Assembly (NCBI RefSeq): GCF_009674805.1
Contig: NZ_WKKI01000026.1
Span: 1-51,741 of the forward strand
Source of the DNA: Metabacillus lacus
GTDB taxonomy: Bacteria; Bacillota; Bacilli; Bacillales; Bacillaceae
Direction: 5' to 3'
DNA length: 51,741 bases
Position 1 is the first letter of the stretch. Each line of letters starts with the position of its first letter. The notes under the pieces were generated by a model. The model was not told where the DNA came from. It ran no database searches and saw only the letters and a program-made list of their open reading frames with translations. This document shows, one piece after another, positions 35,377 to 44,670 of the stretch. A program made the translations under genes and the position numbers.

Positions 35377-35727
35377 TTAACATTGGCAAACCATTACATG
35401 GTTCCCATCAGGGTCCTTGAAAGTAAACCAGTGGTTGTGCTCAATTTCTGTGGTGAATTCAACATTCTTACTCTTCATATACTCATAGGCTTGTTCTATA
35501 TTGTTAGTGTTCAGATGAAAAGGTGGAGTTTTGAATATATTGTCCTTTGAATAAATTCTACTGTCTAATACAATTCCTGTACCGTTCATAGGTAATACGT
35601 ACAAATGACCAAATAATATTTCACTATCTACTGGCAAGCCTAGTATATCACAATACCAATTACGCGCTTCTTCAATGTTGCTTACGGGAATAAACACAGT
35701 ACCAATCGAATTTAAAATAGGATTCAT
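35377..35727 (-). CDS. VOC (glyoxalase/bleomycin resistance) family protein
   Basis: 116-residue protein with two beta-alpha-beta-beta-beta halves: IGTVFIPVSNIEEARNWYCD then LGLP, and PPFHLNTNNIEQAYEYMKSK then FTFKDPDGNHVMV. This is the standard VOC layout with the D-P-D-G-N hallmark. A metal-binding glutamate set is not complete, so the activity is not predictable. GGAGG lies six bases before the ATG at 35727. Confidence 0.85.
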   Translation of the reverse strand: MNPILNSIGTVFIPVSNIEEARNWYCDILGLPVDSEILFGHLYVLPMNGTGIVLDSRIYSKDNIFKTPPFHLNTNNIEQAYEYMKSKNVEFTTEIEHNHWFTFKDPDGNHVMVCQC

Positions 35728-36027
35728 CAATAACCTCCTAATTTTTGAGTTATAGATTTCATTCGTGATGAAATAATTACTTCTTCTTGTTGAACCATCC
35801 CGTCCCCCAAGTACAATAAGTCTCCTTAATCATTCAACAAAAATTTCCAAAAACCCTCTTACTATTTTTAACACACCAATACGCATATTCATTTGCATAC
35901 AAACTATCACACTGACAATCACTTCTGTCACCCTGCTAAAAGGTGTGCGATTTTGTCTGATAATATATGATAATATAACTTAGTTTCCCCATCATAACTG
36001 TAACCTGCCTAACAGAACACATACCCC

Positions 36028-36069
36028 AAAGAAAAATCGCCTCATCATAGAACAGGGCGATTTTTCTTT
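36028..36069. terminator. Strong bidirectional terminator after the GT2 gene
   Basis: A perfect 14-bp stem (36028-36041 with 36056-36069) has A-rich and T-rich shoulders on each side. It lies 11 bp past the glycosyltransferase stop. Confidence 0.85.
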
Positions 36070-36079
36070 GAAACCTTAT

Positions 36080-36793
36080 TCAACTGGTCCTTATTTTACC
36101 TTCCAAGTAGTCTCTGTATTTGTCCCTGACTCCTGCAAACTCATCCCATAGTTCCCGCTGATATCTGACAGATCCCATTCTTTGGTGAGAACGGTGTTTT
36201 ACCAGAGGATAAGGAATGTAATGAAATTCTTCTATTTGCAGCAAGCGCAGCCACATTTCATAATCCTGCGTGTAACGAAGGGTTTCATTGAAGCTGCCTG
36301 CCTCTTCAAAAAGTGAAGACTGAATCATGACGGTACAGCCGTTGATGGGACAGCCGGTTAACATGCCAGAATAAAAGTCCTTGGGACTGGAACTTGCAGG
36401 TCCTGCCATTGCTTTTTGAAGAACAGAGTTTTCATCAATAATGTTAAAATTCGTATAAGACATGCGCGCATTCAGCAATTGCATGGTTCTCAGCTGAACC
36501 TCCGTCTTGTTCAGCTCATATTCATCATCAGAGCTCAGCCAGCAAAAGTAATCTCCTCCCGCATGCTGCAGTCCAAGGTTGACCGCGCTTGCCGTTCCTC
36601 CGTTTTCCTTTTTCAGATAGGAAATACGGTCTCTGTATGGATTAATTTTTTCAGTGTGCAGCGTAGCACCGTCATTAACAACAATCACTTCAATATTGGG
36701 ATATGTCTGGTTGAGTGCGCTGGAAATGGCTCTTCCCACATATTCACAGTTATAAAAAGGAATTACAATTGAAATTCTAGGCAATTCCATCAT
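36080..36793 (-). CDS. Family 2 glycosyltransferase
   Basis: GT-A fold transferase of about 237 residues. It has N-terminal ISIVIPFYNCEYVGRAI, then IEVIVVNDGA, ENGGTASAVNLGL, and LSSDDEYE holding the metal-binding D-x-D-type acidic cluster. The C-terminal QDYEMWLRLLQIEEFHYI is the conserved acceptor-side ED/QDYE motif. Four in-frame start codons are clustered; GAGAGG favours 36793. It is next to, but divergent from, a GT4 enzyme, so both may act in envelope polysaccharide synthesis. A broken copy of its C-terminus lies at 43823-43970. Confidence 0.88.
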   Translation of the reverse strand: MMELPRISIVIPFYNCEYVGRAISSALNQTYPNIEVIVVNDGATLHTEKINPYRDRISYLKKENGGTASAVNLGLQHAGGDYFCWLSSDDEYELNKTEVQLRTMQLLNARMSYTNFNIIDENSVLQKAMAGPASSSPKDFYSGMLTGCPINGCTVMIQSSLFEEAGSFNETLRYTQDYEMWLRLLQIEEFHYIPYPLVKHRSHQRMGSVRYQRELWDEFAGVRDKYRDYLEGKIRTS

Positions 36794-36974
36794 CAGCATC
36801 CTCTCTCAGCCAGTTTTTTCCGCCGGCTGCTTCCTACACTATTCATATGAAATTGATGAGAATTATATCATGATGATTGCGGAAAAAAGTCAAATGAAAT
36901 TCCTGCCGGCATACACTATACAAGGCGGCTTCATTCTTTGCTGAATAATTCCATGCCTCCTCAAGGAGAAGCAG

Positions 36975-38207
36975 ATGAAAATTTTAGTCGTATCCTATAA
37001 TCCACTTCCATTCCCAGGGGGAATATGGACGTTTGTGTCCCGTCTGACAGACAGGCTGAGAGAAGCAGGACATACTGTTGACATTCTTGCACTGAATCAG
37101 CAAACGTTAAATTACAGAATCATCGGTCAGCCTGAAGCTGTAACAGAAGAAGTGTTTCGGAATGACATCGCTGCAAGGCTTTCGCAAGAAGTTCCTCCCC
37201 TTCCCCCCTACTCTTTTATGTATAATACAGAATCCATGTGCTGCCTGCTTGAGATGACTGCAGCACACTACGGTTTGGAACAGTATGATGTGATTTATGC
37301 TCAGGATATCATTTCAGCAGGAGTGCTGGGAAAAATCAGGCCCCCTGCTGTACCTGTCGTAACGAGTTTACATGGTTATTTACTGGGAGAAATCTTTTAT
37401 TATCTGAAAAGCACCGGAAAATATCCTAGTGACGATGAGATCCATCATAGTGCTGAGTATGCCTATTTCAACGGTTTGGAAGAAAAGGGGTATGCACTCA
37501 GCCAAAAAATTCATGTTCAGTCCTTCTGGATGAGAGACATCCTCACAACGCATTCTCACGTACCTACCGCAAAGATTGCCCTATTTTCATACGGAATGGA
37601 CATTGATGCATTTCTAAGCGCTGCAACCCCTCAGCACAGTAATGACAGCAGCAGGAAAAAAATCATTCTGTACACTGGGCGCCTTGTTTACTTGAAGGGA
37701 ATTTCAACACTTATTGAAGCACTGGGCATTCTCAGTAAAGTAAGTACAAACTGGGAGTGCTGGATAGTAGGTGACGGCGAAAGAAAGAATAGTCTTCAGG
37801 AGCAATGTAAAATCCTTGGAATAGAGAACCTCGTTGTTTTTCCGGGTGTTACGTCAGACATCCACAGCTACCTGAACAAGGCTGATATATTTGTTATGCC
37901 CAGCCTGCAGGATACGCAGCCACATGCCGTCATGGAGGCTCAGCTCAGCAGCCTGCCTGTTGTTGTGAGCGATGCAGCAGGTCTGCCGGAAATGGTCAGT
38001 CAGGGAAACAACGGCTTGGTGTTTCCTGTTGAAAACAGCTCTGTACTCAGCAGTCTTTTGCTCTCTCTCCTCACTGATGATGAAGGAAGAATCCTCATGG
38101 GCCAGAATGCCAGAGAATGGGCAAAGCAAAAATGGTCCCTTGATGTCATGGTCAGCAATTTTCAAACTCTGTTTGGAGAAGCTGTACAGTCCCTGCAGCA
38201 TGAGTGA
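36975..38207 (+). CDS. Family 4 glycosyltransferase (GT-B fold)
   Basis: A 410-residue retaining glycosyltransferase. The N-terminal domain begins ILVVSYNPLPFPGGIWTFV, with the glycine-rich acceptor loop. The C-terminal donor domain has ILYTGRLVYLKGISTLIEA, WIVGDGERKN, the E-x7-E region near MEAQLSSLPVVVSDAAGLPE, and a closing W. AAGGAG lies upstream of the ATG at 36975. Soluble or peripheral. It is divergent from the GT2 gene. Sugar specificity is unknown. Confidence 0.9.
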   Translation: MKILVVSYNPLPFPGGIWTFVSRLTDRLREAGHTVDILALNQQTLNYRIIGQPEAVTEEVFRNDIAARLSQEVPPLPPYSFMYNTESMCCLLEMTAAHYGLEQYDVIYAQDIISAGVLGKIRPPAVPVVTSLHGYLLGEIFYYLKSTGKYPSDDEIHHSAEYAYFNGLEEKGYALSQKIHVQSFWMRDILTTHSHVPTAKIALFSYGMDIDAFLSAATPQHSNDSSRKKIILYTGRLVYLKGISTLIEALGILSKVSTNWECWIVGDGERKNSLQEQCKILGIENLVVFPGVTSDIHSYLNKADIFVMPSLQDTQPHAVMEAQLSSLPVVVSDAAGLPEMVSQGNNGLVFPVENSSVLSSLLLSLLTDDEGRILMGQNAREWAKQKWSLDVMVSNFQTLFGEAVQSLQHE

Positions 38208-38273
38208 ATAGCAAAGAGTCTGCACTGCACATGAAGAGGTTCCGAAAAAAAAGTGACAAATAGCCATAAAAAT

Positions 38274-38316
38274 AGCAGGATAATTCACTTATGAATTAGA
38301 CCTGCTTTATTTGTTG
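38274..38316 (+). terminator. Terminator of the GT4 gene
   Basis: AGCAGG (38274-38279) pairs with CCTGCT (38301-38306) and an inner TAATTC/GAATTA pair extends the stem, followed by TTATTTGTTG. Confidence 0.65.
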
Positions 38317-38794
38317 TTATAACAAATTAGTGTTGAAATAGCATCTTAATGATCAAGCCTACAATAATTACTGTGCACCTAAAAAATGAGTTAATCATAA
38401 GGGCTAATCCTCATCCTGTAAATTCTTTTAAGCCTCCAGTAAAGAATTACGTGATACAATTGAAAATATTGGATATTTCATTAAGAGGCTTTGTTAAAAG
38501 TAATCTGATAATGGGTAGGGAGATTTTTGGACAATAACAATAACAAAGTTAATAAAGAAAAAGAAAATTGGAAGCTGTGGGATGCTATTTTCACATCGGG
38601 ACTAGTATCTTTTTAAAAGGATAATCAAGCGCCCAAAATGATGATAAGAAATTCAAGCAAATGCTATTACAAATGTTGTTTGGTATCATTTTTACTTTTT
38701 TATTGTATTAAAGTTTTTATGGATGTTCTCTTGTTTGGGAATAAAACTGCCCCATCAGCTCAATATCCATAAGCCAGCCGCAAACAAAATAACA
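38317..38794. other. Gene-free AT-rich interval
   Basis: Only short frames without ribosome sites. I recognise no domain, RNA or repeat here; it precedes the deoxyribosyltransferase-like pseudogene. Confidence 0.4.
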
Positions 38795-39110
38795 TAGTTT
38801 TATTACCAGCAGGAAAAGGCAGCCACGTTGAACTTGGTATTACTATTGAACAGATAATGAAGTAGATAGTCTCAAAACCACAAGTACTTTTTATCAATTG
38901 CCTGAAAGCACCAAGTGAAATGGCACCTTAGAAGATTTAGTAAACATAGTTGATGTGAATGAAACTTTGGGGACACAATTTGTAGTTCCTCCAAATAATT
39001 CTTGGTTTAATCCTTTTGGAATGAATATTGCTGGTATTTTTATTTTAATTGGAGTGTTAATTGTTCGGTTTGTTTCTAATTTCGTACAATTGAGATGGAA
39101 AAAGAATTAA
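38795..39110 (+). pseudogene. Broken copy of the deoxyribosyltransferase-like gene joined to a membrane tail
   Basis: 38795-38968 matches the 3' half of the intact gene at 44192-44593 almost base for base (LLPAGKGSHVELG region onward). It has deletions and a TGC-to-TGA stop where the intact gene reads T-K-C-I-G. The frame then continues past the duplicated part as FVVPPNNSWFNPFGMN and one membrane segment (IAGIFILIGVLIVRFVSNFV), ending at 39110. It is a partial duplication fused to unrelated sequence, with no start. Confidence 0.7.
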
Positions 39111-39434
39111 CTCTTATTGCGTTAACGAGTAGCTTAACTTCAACAAGCAGTTAACTTTTTTTGTTCAAGTAGAGAAGTCGATTTGTTGAAGGATAGATTT
39201 TATAGAATAGCTTGATTCAAAAAAAAGGTGTAGTCGCTTGAAGTCGGTAGGCTTTCAAAGTATGAGGGGAAAATCCCTCTATCTTTTTATCATTTTCATA
39301 CTTTTCCAAAACTTTAACTGAATTATTGCCCATTACATCAAAAATCGTTATTCAAGAGAGAAACAAACGACATATACAACCCGTCTCTGTTCTTCAGGCG
39401 GTAAAATAGAAGTAGAAAAAACGTGGAGGGTATT

Positions 39435-39863
39435 ATGCACTCAAAAGAAGTTATAGAGTTTATGGTTGTAGGTGTGGCTATTGCAGTAATCATCATTATT
39501 TCATTTATTTTGAAAGGTAAGCTGAGGAAGCTTGGATTGGTGTTCGCCACAGTCGTTCTTATCGCATATAGCTTATTTTTTACAGCTAGACCCTTTTGGA
39601 TTGATGCACAAATTGAGAAAAAAGTTGAAATGTTAGAACCATACTTAGAACAACAGTATCCACATGCCGAATGGATGATTACAACGATTCCTCATAGAGA
39701 AGATGGTTATAAGCATCTTAATCCGTATTACATTGAGGTGATATTCAAAGACGAGCCAGAGGTAACCTATCTTTATTGGGTAGAGAAGAATAACATTTAC
39801 CAAACAGGCTATTCAACTAAGGAAGAAAATTTAGAGAAGTTAAAGTATAAAGAAAGTGAATAA
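39435..39863 (+). CDS. DUF3139 family membrane-anchored protein
   Basis: 142 residues with two N-terminal membrane segments (FMVVGVAIAVIIIISFIL and LGLVFATVVLIAYSLFF) and an exported domain. The C-terminal part EQQYPHAEWMITTI ... YYIEVIFKDEPEVTYLY matches the DUF3139 pattern (Y-P-x-x-x-W and F-K-D-E-P-x-V-x-Y). Function is unknown. GGAGGG five bases before the ATG at 39435 decides the start; a GTG four codons upstream is covered by that site. Confidence 0.72.
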   Translation: MHSKEVIEFMVVGVAIAVIIIISFILKGKLRKLGLVFATVVLIAYSLFFTARPFWIDAQIEKKVEMLEPYLEQQYPHAEWMITTIPHREDGYKHLNPYYIEVIFKDEPEVTYLYWVEKNNIYQTGYSTKEENLEKLKYKESE

Positions 39864-39943
39864 GCTAATGTTTTAGCAATCATGTACATGCCCTATGCTA
39901 TACTAATGGGTCCTTTAACTGATTATGAAGTTAATAAAAACGT

Positions 39944-39976
39944 AAAAAACCCAGAGCATTTTAGGTCTGAGTTTTT
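39944..39976 (+). terminator. Terminator-like hairpin after the DUF3139 gene
   Basis: ACCCAGA pairs with TCTGAGT with one mismatch, with A6 before and T5 after. It may serve both flanking genes. Confidence 0.45.
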
Positions 39977-40042
39977 ACAATTACATACAATGTTATTCCT
40001 AATGCTAAATTGGATATCATGTAAGATTTTTCTCTCTAAACA

Positions 40043-41929
40043 TTAAAACCCCGCTGCCTTTTTCCCATTGACGATCGGCAGCTCAATATAACTCTGGCCA
40101 AGCTGCACGTCAAATGAAGCTCCTGTAGTGGAGGGAATTGTCCGTCTAAAGTCGCTGCCTGCAATAATTACGCCGATTCTGTGTCCCTTTTTGAATACAT
40201 AATCATCCGGCAGTGCGCTCCATTGAAATGTATAGCTTTTGCCAGGCTTCAACAGGCTCTCTTTCTCAATTGACCGCCAGTTTTTCGCATGGAACCAGCC
40301 TCTTGTGACTACCTCATACGGTGCGGTGTGAGTAGTTTTCACAGTGTCCCTGTAACATGCATCATCTTCAGGTGTGCTCTCTCCCCAGCAGCTCTCGGTG
40401 TTCAGGGTGCTGATACCTTCGCCTCTGCTCTCGTGATGCACTCTTGTATCGAGCCCATAGTCAACGAGATACACCGCGAGATTCGCGTCTTCCTTGTTGA
40501 CGGATGCTCTTAAAGACACTTCCGGAACTCCGCTGATTCTGACATCCTCTGTTAATTCTTCTGTTAAAAAGGCGAGCCTGTCACTTTTGACGTTGGTTTC
40601 ATTGGAAACCATTTGCTGTTCAGTCTGTCTTGGGTTATCTGTAAAGGACTGGGTAGGATTTCCTTTTACCGGACCTGTCGTCAGCACACCGCTGGTTGTG
40701 CTGTTTTTCCCTGGAGCGAAGCGGACCTTTACCGCCTGCGCCTTTCTATCCGGCCAGGAAGAATGTGTTTCCCATTGATCAGCTCCTCTTTCAATATCAA
40801 CCGCAGGCTCCTTCATGATTCCATTTTCCATTCCAAGGAGCCAGTAATCAAACCACCGGTGCAGCGTATCAACCCATTCGGCACGTCGAAAGTCAAATGG
40901 ATCAACATGTCCCGTTTCGGTGAGCCATAGCTTTCTTGGTACGTTATGCTTATTCAGGGCTGACCACCAGTTTTCTAAGTGATTCATTTTTACGTTATAG
41001 TCGTTCAGGCCGTGAACTGCGAATACACTCGCTTTTACTTTTTTCGCATCTTTCACATAGTTTCTCTCATCCCAAAAATCATTATAATCTCCGGAAGCAT
41101 CATCAGCTCCTGCATTCAGGCGGTCAAACACAGGTTTGCAAACTTCTTTGCGTGTTGAACTGACCACTCTGCCGGCAAGTCCGCCCGGTCCGTTGTTATA
41201 ATATGTAAGTCCCTCATATCTGTAGTATTGATACCAGCTGCTGATCGCGCCGATCGGCACAATCGTTTTCAGCCCTTTAACGCCTGTAGCGGCTACCCCA
41301 TTTGCCAGTGTTCCATCGTAAGATTTACCAATCATGCCCACGTTTCCTGTCGTCCAGCTAGCCTTTACTTCCCCATTGTTCTCATCCCACGCTCTTGCCC
41401 TGCCGTTCATCCAGTCAATCACGGCCTTGATGCTCTCAATTTCTTCAAAGCCCCCAGTCGTCGGACAACCGTCTGACTTATTCGTGCCTACCATCTCAGG
41501 AAGAGCCACTGCATATCCTCTTGGAACAAAATAGTTATCATAGAAAAGAGGAAACTTTTCATTTCTTCCATCCTTGTCACGGTCTTTTACTTCGCTTTCA
41601 TTTCCTCTTCCAATGCTTTCATAATAAGGGCTTGCGTCCATAATCACAGGAACCTTTAACCCACTGTCACTTTCTTTTGGCCTCATAATATCAACCGCAA
41701 TTCTGTCGGGTTTGCCATCTCCATCTGAGTCCAGTTTCGTTTCAACAAATACCGTTTCCCGGATTGCATCTTTGTAGGAGTACTGTGCCTGAGACACTCC
41801 CTTTACTCTTTCCCTTGATTCCTTGGAGACTTGCGTTTTTGCCGCTGCTGATTCGTAGTTAAAAGGTGACAGTGTGAAAGAAACCGCAGCAATCAATGCT
41901 GCGGCGTTTAACAGCTTCCTTCTTTTCAT
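40043..41929 (-). CDS. Secreted S15-family X-prolyl dipeptidyl-peptidase / CocE-like hydrolase
   Basis: A 628-residue exported serine hydrolase. It has a Sec signal peptide (MKRRKLLNAAALIAAVSFTL, cleavage near ESAAAK) and an alpha/beta hydrolase domain with nucleophile GKSYDG. The acid region is HGLNDYNV and the catalytic histidine is in TETGHVDPF. A C-terminal jelly-roll domain (PEVSLRASV, then DYVFKKGHRIGVIIAGSDF) is typical of PepX_C. A DSDGDGKPD stretch near residue 65 looks like a calcium-binding loop. Family members cleave X-Pro dipeptides or esters. AGGAGGG precedes the ATG at 41929. Monocistronic. Confidence 0.9.
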   Translation of the reverse strand: MKRRKLLNAAALIAAVSFTLSPFNYESAAAKTQVSKESRERVKGVSQAQYSYKDAIRETVFVETKLDSDGDGKPDRIAVDIMRPKESDSGLKVPVIMDASPYYESIGRGNESEVKDRDKDGRNEKFPLFYDNYFVPRGYAVALPEMVGTNKSDGCPTTGGFEEIESIKAVIDWMNGRARAWDENNGEVKASWTTGNVGMIGKSYDGTLANGVAATGVKGLKTIVPIGAISSWYQYYRYEGLTYYNNGPGGLAGRVVSSTRKEVCKPVFDRLNAGADDASGDYNDFWDERNYVKDAKKVKASVFAVHGLNDYNVKMNHLENWWSALNKHNVPRKLWLTETGHVDPFDFRRAEWVDTLHRWFDYWLLGMENGIMKEPAVDIERGADQWETHSSWPDRKAQAVKVRFAPGKNSTTSGVLTTGPVKGNPTQSFTDNPRQTEQQMVSNETNVKSDRLAFLTEELTEDVRISGVPEVSLRASVNKEDANLAVYLVDYGLDTRVHHESRGEGISTLNTESCWGESTPEDDACYRDTVKTTHTAPYEVVTRGWFHAKNWRSIEKESLLKPGKSYTFQWSALPDDYVFKKGHRIGVIIAGSDFRRTIPSTTGASFDVQLGQSYIELPIVNGKKAAGF

Positions 41930-42085
41930 GAGATCCCTCCTCTACTTTTTCAATAACATTATATTCCGATAGAAGAAAGATTAATAGATTAAATATTACT
42001 AATATTCAATATATTTCCAACACTTATGATAGAGAGATTTCTAGGAGGAAAGGCATGAGGTGGAGTTGATGATCAGGGATTTCAA

Positions 42086-42111
42086 AAAAATGCCCGGTAC
42101 ATATTGTACCG
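42086..42111 (-). terminator. Terminator of the YeeE/YedE gene
   Basis: CGGTACA (42095-42101) pairs with TGTACCG (42105-42111). On the minus strand GGGCATTTTTTT follows. Confidence 0.75.
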
Positions 42112-42127
42112 AGCACAGATTGATAGA

Positions 42128-43393
42128 TTAGCAGACAGAGTCTGTTGGTTTAGGATTACTCATTCCAAACAGCGGCCGAATAAACAGCGCGGCACCTGTA
42201 CCAAGCATAGCCATTGCTGCCCACACCCAGCCATGCAGGCTGAAGGAAGCAATTCCGCCGAAATAGGCACCAATATTGCAGCCAAATGCAAGGCGTGCAC
42301 CATAGCCCATCAGCAGGCCACCGATGATAGCGGCACCGGCAGTTCCGAGTTTGATTTTGCCGGGCTTAAAAGTACCCTGTGCTGCAGCCGAAATAAATGC
42401 TCCAAGGATAATACCGAAATTCATGACGCTCGTTGTATCAGCGAGTACGGTATTGTTCAAAGCGGCGGTATTGGCTTCTGTTGCGAAATAACCCCAGGCT
42501 GACACGTCAATGCCAAGCATCATCAGGAATTTGCCGCCCCATAGAGCAAAGGCAGACGTAATTCCCCAAGGTGTTCCGCGTACAGTTAAAGTCAACGCAT
42601 TCAGAACTGCCAAAACGATGGCTGCTGCAAACAGCGGCCATGAGCCTCTGAAAATCTTTTTCCACCCGTTCGTAGTCGGCAATGCTTTCATGTTCGGAGA
42701 CTTTCTTCTTTTCGCAATCTGCAGGGTTCCCCAGTAAATGAGCAGAAACAATGCAAGCTGAAGAATCAGTGCACCGCCATATCCAAGGCCTGTTGATTCA
42801 GCAAGAGAAATCGCCGGCAGAGATGGTGTATCATTCATCCAAAAAGAAAAATGATAAGCCCCAAGCACGGAACCTCCGATAAAGGCAAGAAGCGTCAAGA
42901 TCATGGAAGATTGACCTCCGCCAACTGAATAGAGCGTGCCGGATGCACAGCCGTTCCCAAGCTGCATGCCGATTCCAAACAAAAATGCACCTACAATCAC
43001 ACTGGTTCCCACAGGTGAAACATAACCTGTGGGCGTAATTCCTGTGAAGCTGAAGCCTGTACTAAGTATGATCGCAAACAAGATACTGGCAATTGCCAGC
43101 ATCAGCATATGAGCCTGCAGCCCCTGCCCGTTACCTACAGAAACAAAGCGGCGAAATGCTGAAGTAAACCCAAAACGGGCATGAAGAAGCGTAACACCAA
43201 GAGATATACCAATAAGAAAAAGAACTCCCTGTGCCGTACTGACAATTGAAATAATAGCGAGAAACAAAATGACTGCTGCTAGAGCCCCTGCTGCAACATA
43301 CGGCTTTTGAACCGGATTTAATTTCGAAACCACCGTTGTTGGAGCGGATATCCATTTATTTGAAGGGCTCTGCCCTAATTGAGTTTGTGCCAA
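42128..43393 (-). CDS. YeeE/YedE family (thiosulfate/sulfur-compound) transporter
   Basis: A polytopic membrane protein of 421 residues with about ten hydrophobic segments. It shows the two YeeE/YedE signature half-repeats: QLGNGCASGTLYSVGGGQ and AFGCNIGAYFGGIASFSLHG, whose cysteines carry the sulfur substrate in characterised members such as the thiosulfate transporter TsuA. The frame opens at a GTG (43402) that touches GGAG; the TTG at 43393 has correct eight-base spacing and is preferred. No partner TusA/TsuB gene is adjacent. Whether it feeds sulfur metabolism used by Dnd or Ssu proteins is speculation. Confidence 0.88.
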   Translation of the reverse strand: MAQTQLGQSPSNKWISAPTTVVSKLNPVQKPYVAAGALAAVILFLAIISIVSTAQGVLFLIGISLGVTLLHARFGFTSAFRRFVSVGNGQGLQAHMLMLAIASILFAIILSTGFSFTGITPTGYVSPVGTSVIVGAFLFGIGMQLGNGCASGTLYSVGGGQSSMILTLLAFIGGSVLGAYHFSFWMNDTPSLPAISLAESTGLGYGGALILQLALFLLIYWGTLQIAKRRKSPNMKALPTTNGWKKIFRGSWPLFAAAIVLAVLNALTLTVRGTPWGITSAFALWGGKFLMMLGIDVSAWGYFATEANTAALNNTVLADTTSVMNFGIILGAFISAAAQGTFKPGKIKLGTAGAAIIGGLLMGYGARLAFGCNIGAYFGGIASFSLHGWVWAAMAMLGTGAALFIRPLFGMSNPKPTDSVC

Positions 43394-43477
43394 CTCAATC
43401 ACTCCTTTTCTGATCGTATTAGTAGGAATAAGAACTTATTATAGGCTTCATCACTCCGTTTGGCAATGATATTGCTT

Positions 43478-43586
43478 GGGACACAGGGACAGGTACCTCG
43501 TCCCAGCCCGGACTATGGCCACACGTTATCCACTATAAGTGACAAGCCGCAGGCTGACAGGCAGGCAAGGAACAGAACGCAGGATT
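43478..43586. repeat. Dispersed repeat, copy 2 (about 109 bp)
   Basis: Same order of blocks as 34243-34350: GGGACACAGGGACAGG then TACCTCGTCCCAGCCC, CCACTATAAGTGACAA and GGAACAGAACGCAGG. Roughly three quarters of the bases match by eye. A palindromic ACCTAGGT element (43609-43616) follows shortly after. Confidence 0.7.
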
Positions 43587-43822
43587 TTACCTATGTAATA
43601 GTATTTTTACCTAGGTAAAATACTGTAATTAGTGCTGTATCTGAACCAGAATGCCGAGTGGTTCTGCCATATAGAGACTTCCCAAATGTTCAGCAAGCTT
43701 TCAATTATGTCATTTTCCAAATCTTTCAGTTCGACTGCTTTCAGACTCCTTTCTGACCTGCCACTTTTAAGTTTCATTTCCAATCCTATTGATTACATAA
43801 GAAAAGGGTATCTCAGCATGTA

Positions 43823-43970
43823 ACTTGTATTTGTCCCTGGCTATTGCAAACTCATTCCATAGTTCCTGCCGATACCTCCCAGATCCTATTTTTAGGTGTG
43901 AACGTTGTTTTACCAAGGGATAAGACAGGAAATCAAATTCCTCTATTTGCAGCAAGCGAAACCACATTAG
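43823..43970 (-). pseudogene. Fragment of a GT2 glycosyltransferase
   Basis: The minus strand reads MWFRLLQIEEFDFLSYPLVK then QRSHLKIGSGRYRQELWNEF and AIARDKYK. This is clearly homologous to the C-terminus of the intact GT2 at 36080-36793 (EMWLRLLQIEEFHYIPYPLV). No N-terminal domain is present. It is a decayed duplicate lying close to repeat copy 2. Confidence 0.75.
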
Positions 43971-44191
43971 TCTTGTATGTAAGGAGTAGTACGTGACGGT
44001 AGTCAAAAAAATTCCCTATTGCTTTTTTTTACCTTTGATTGTTAGTAGCTAATGAGACAGCATTCCTGTAAAATTCGAGAAAATGCACTGCAGCTATTAC
44101 TCTAGGAAGGATTAACCACCTTTTTTGTTGAAGTCCTTAATTAACAAACGGACAGTTAAGTGAAAGAAGGAATATAAAAGGGGGTAAAAGA

Positions 44192-44593
44192 GTGAAATTT
44201 TATATTGCATCCAGCTTTAAGAACACAGAAAAGGTTAAGTATGTTAGTAAAATGTTGATAGAAAAAGGATTCACCCATACATATGATTGGACTCTAAATG
44301 AAAACATTACTACATTAGAGGAACTTAAGGAGATTGGTCAAAAGGAGACCAATGCTGTAATAGATGCTGAATTTGTAGTAGTTTTATTACCAGCAGGAAA
44401 AGGCAGCCACGTTGAACTTGGTATTGCTATTGGAAATAGTAAGAAAATTTATCTTTATTCATCAGATAATGAAGTAGATAATCTTGAAACCACTAGTACT
44501 TTTTATCAATTGCCTGAAATCACTAAGTGCATTGGCACCTTAGATGAATTAGTAAACATAATAGATGTAAATGAAAAAAGTTTCTTAAGCTAA
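44192..44593 (+). CDS. Nucleoside 2-deoxyribosyltransferase-like protein
   Basis: 133 residues with the small Rossmann-like fold of nucleoside 2-deoxyribosyltransferases. It begins KFYIASSFKNTEKVKYVSKM, has AEFVVVLLPAGKGSHVELGIAIGN with the D/E nucleophile-region motif G-S-x-x-E-x-G, and a closing YQLPEITKCIGTLDELV. Family enzymes cut or exchange the N-glycosidic bond of deoxynucleosides or modified nucleotides. GTG start with AAAGGGGG upstream. A broken copy lies at 38795-38968. A role in nucleotide-based defence is possible but unproven. Confidence 0.75.
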   Translation: MKFYIASSFKNTEKVKYVSKMLIEKGFTHTYDWTLNENITTLEELKEIGQKETNAVIDAEFVVVLLPAGKGSHVELGIAIGNSKKIYLYSSDNEVDNLETTSTFYQLPEITKCIGTLDELVNIIDVNEKSFLS

Positions 44594-44670
44594 AAGGGCA
44601 GTTTAGTTAAAGAAGGTTTCTGTATAATATGGTATAATATGGATATATAAAGGAACAGGGGTGACAACAA

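Noticed and set aside
42128-43393. YeeE/YedE transporter as part of the phosphorothioation system
   Set aside because: It is 12 kb away with its own terminator. Dnd sulfur comes from cysteine, so a functional link is only a guess.
43632-43823. 63-codon plus-strand frame
   Set aside because: No ribosome site or similarity; it lies among decayed duplicates.
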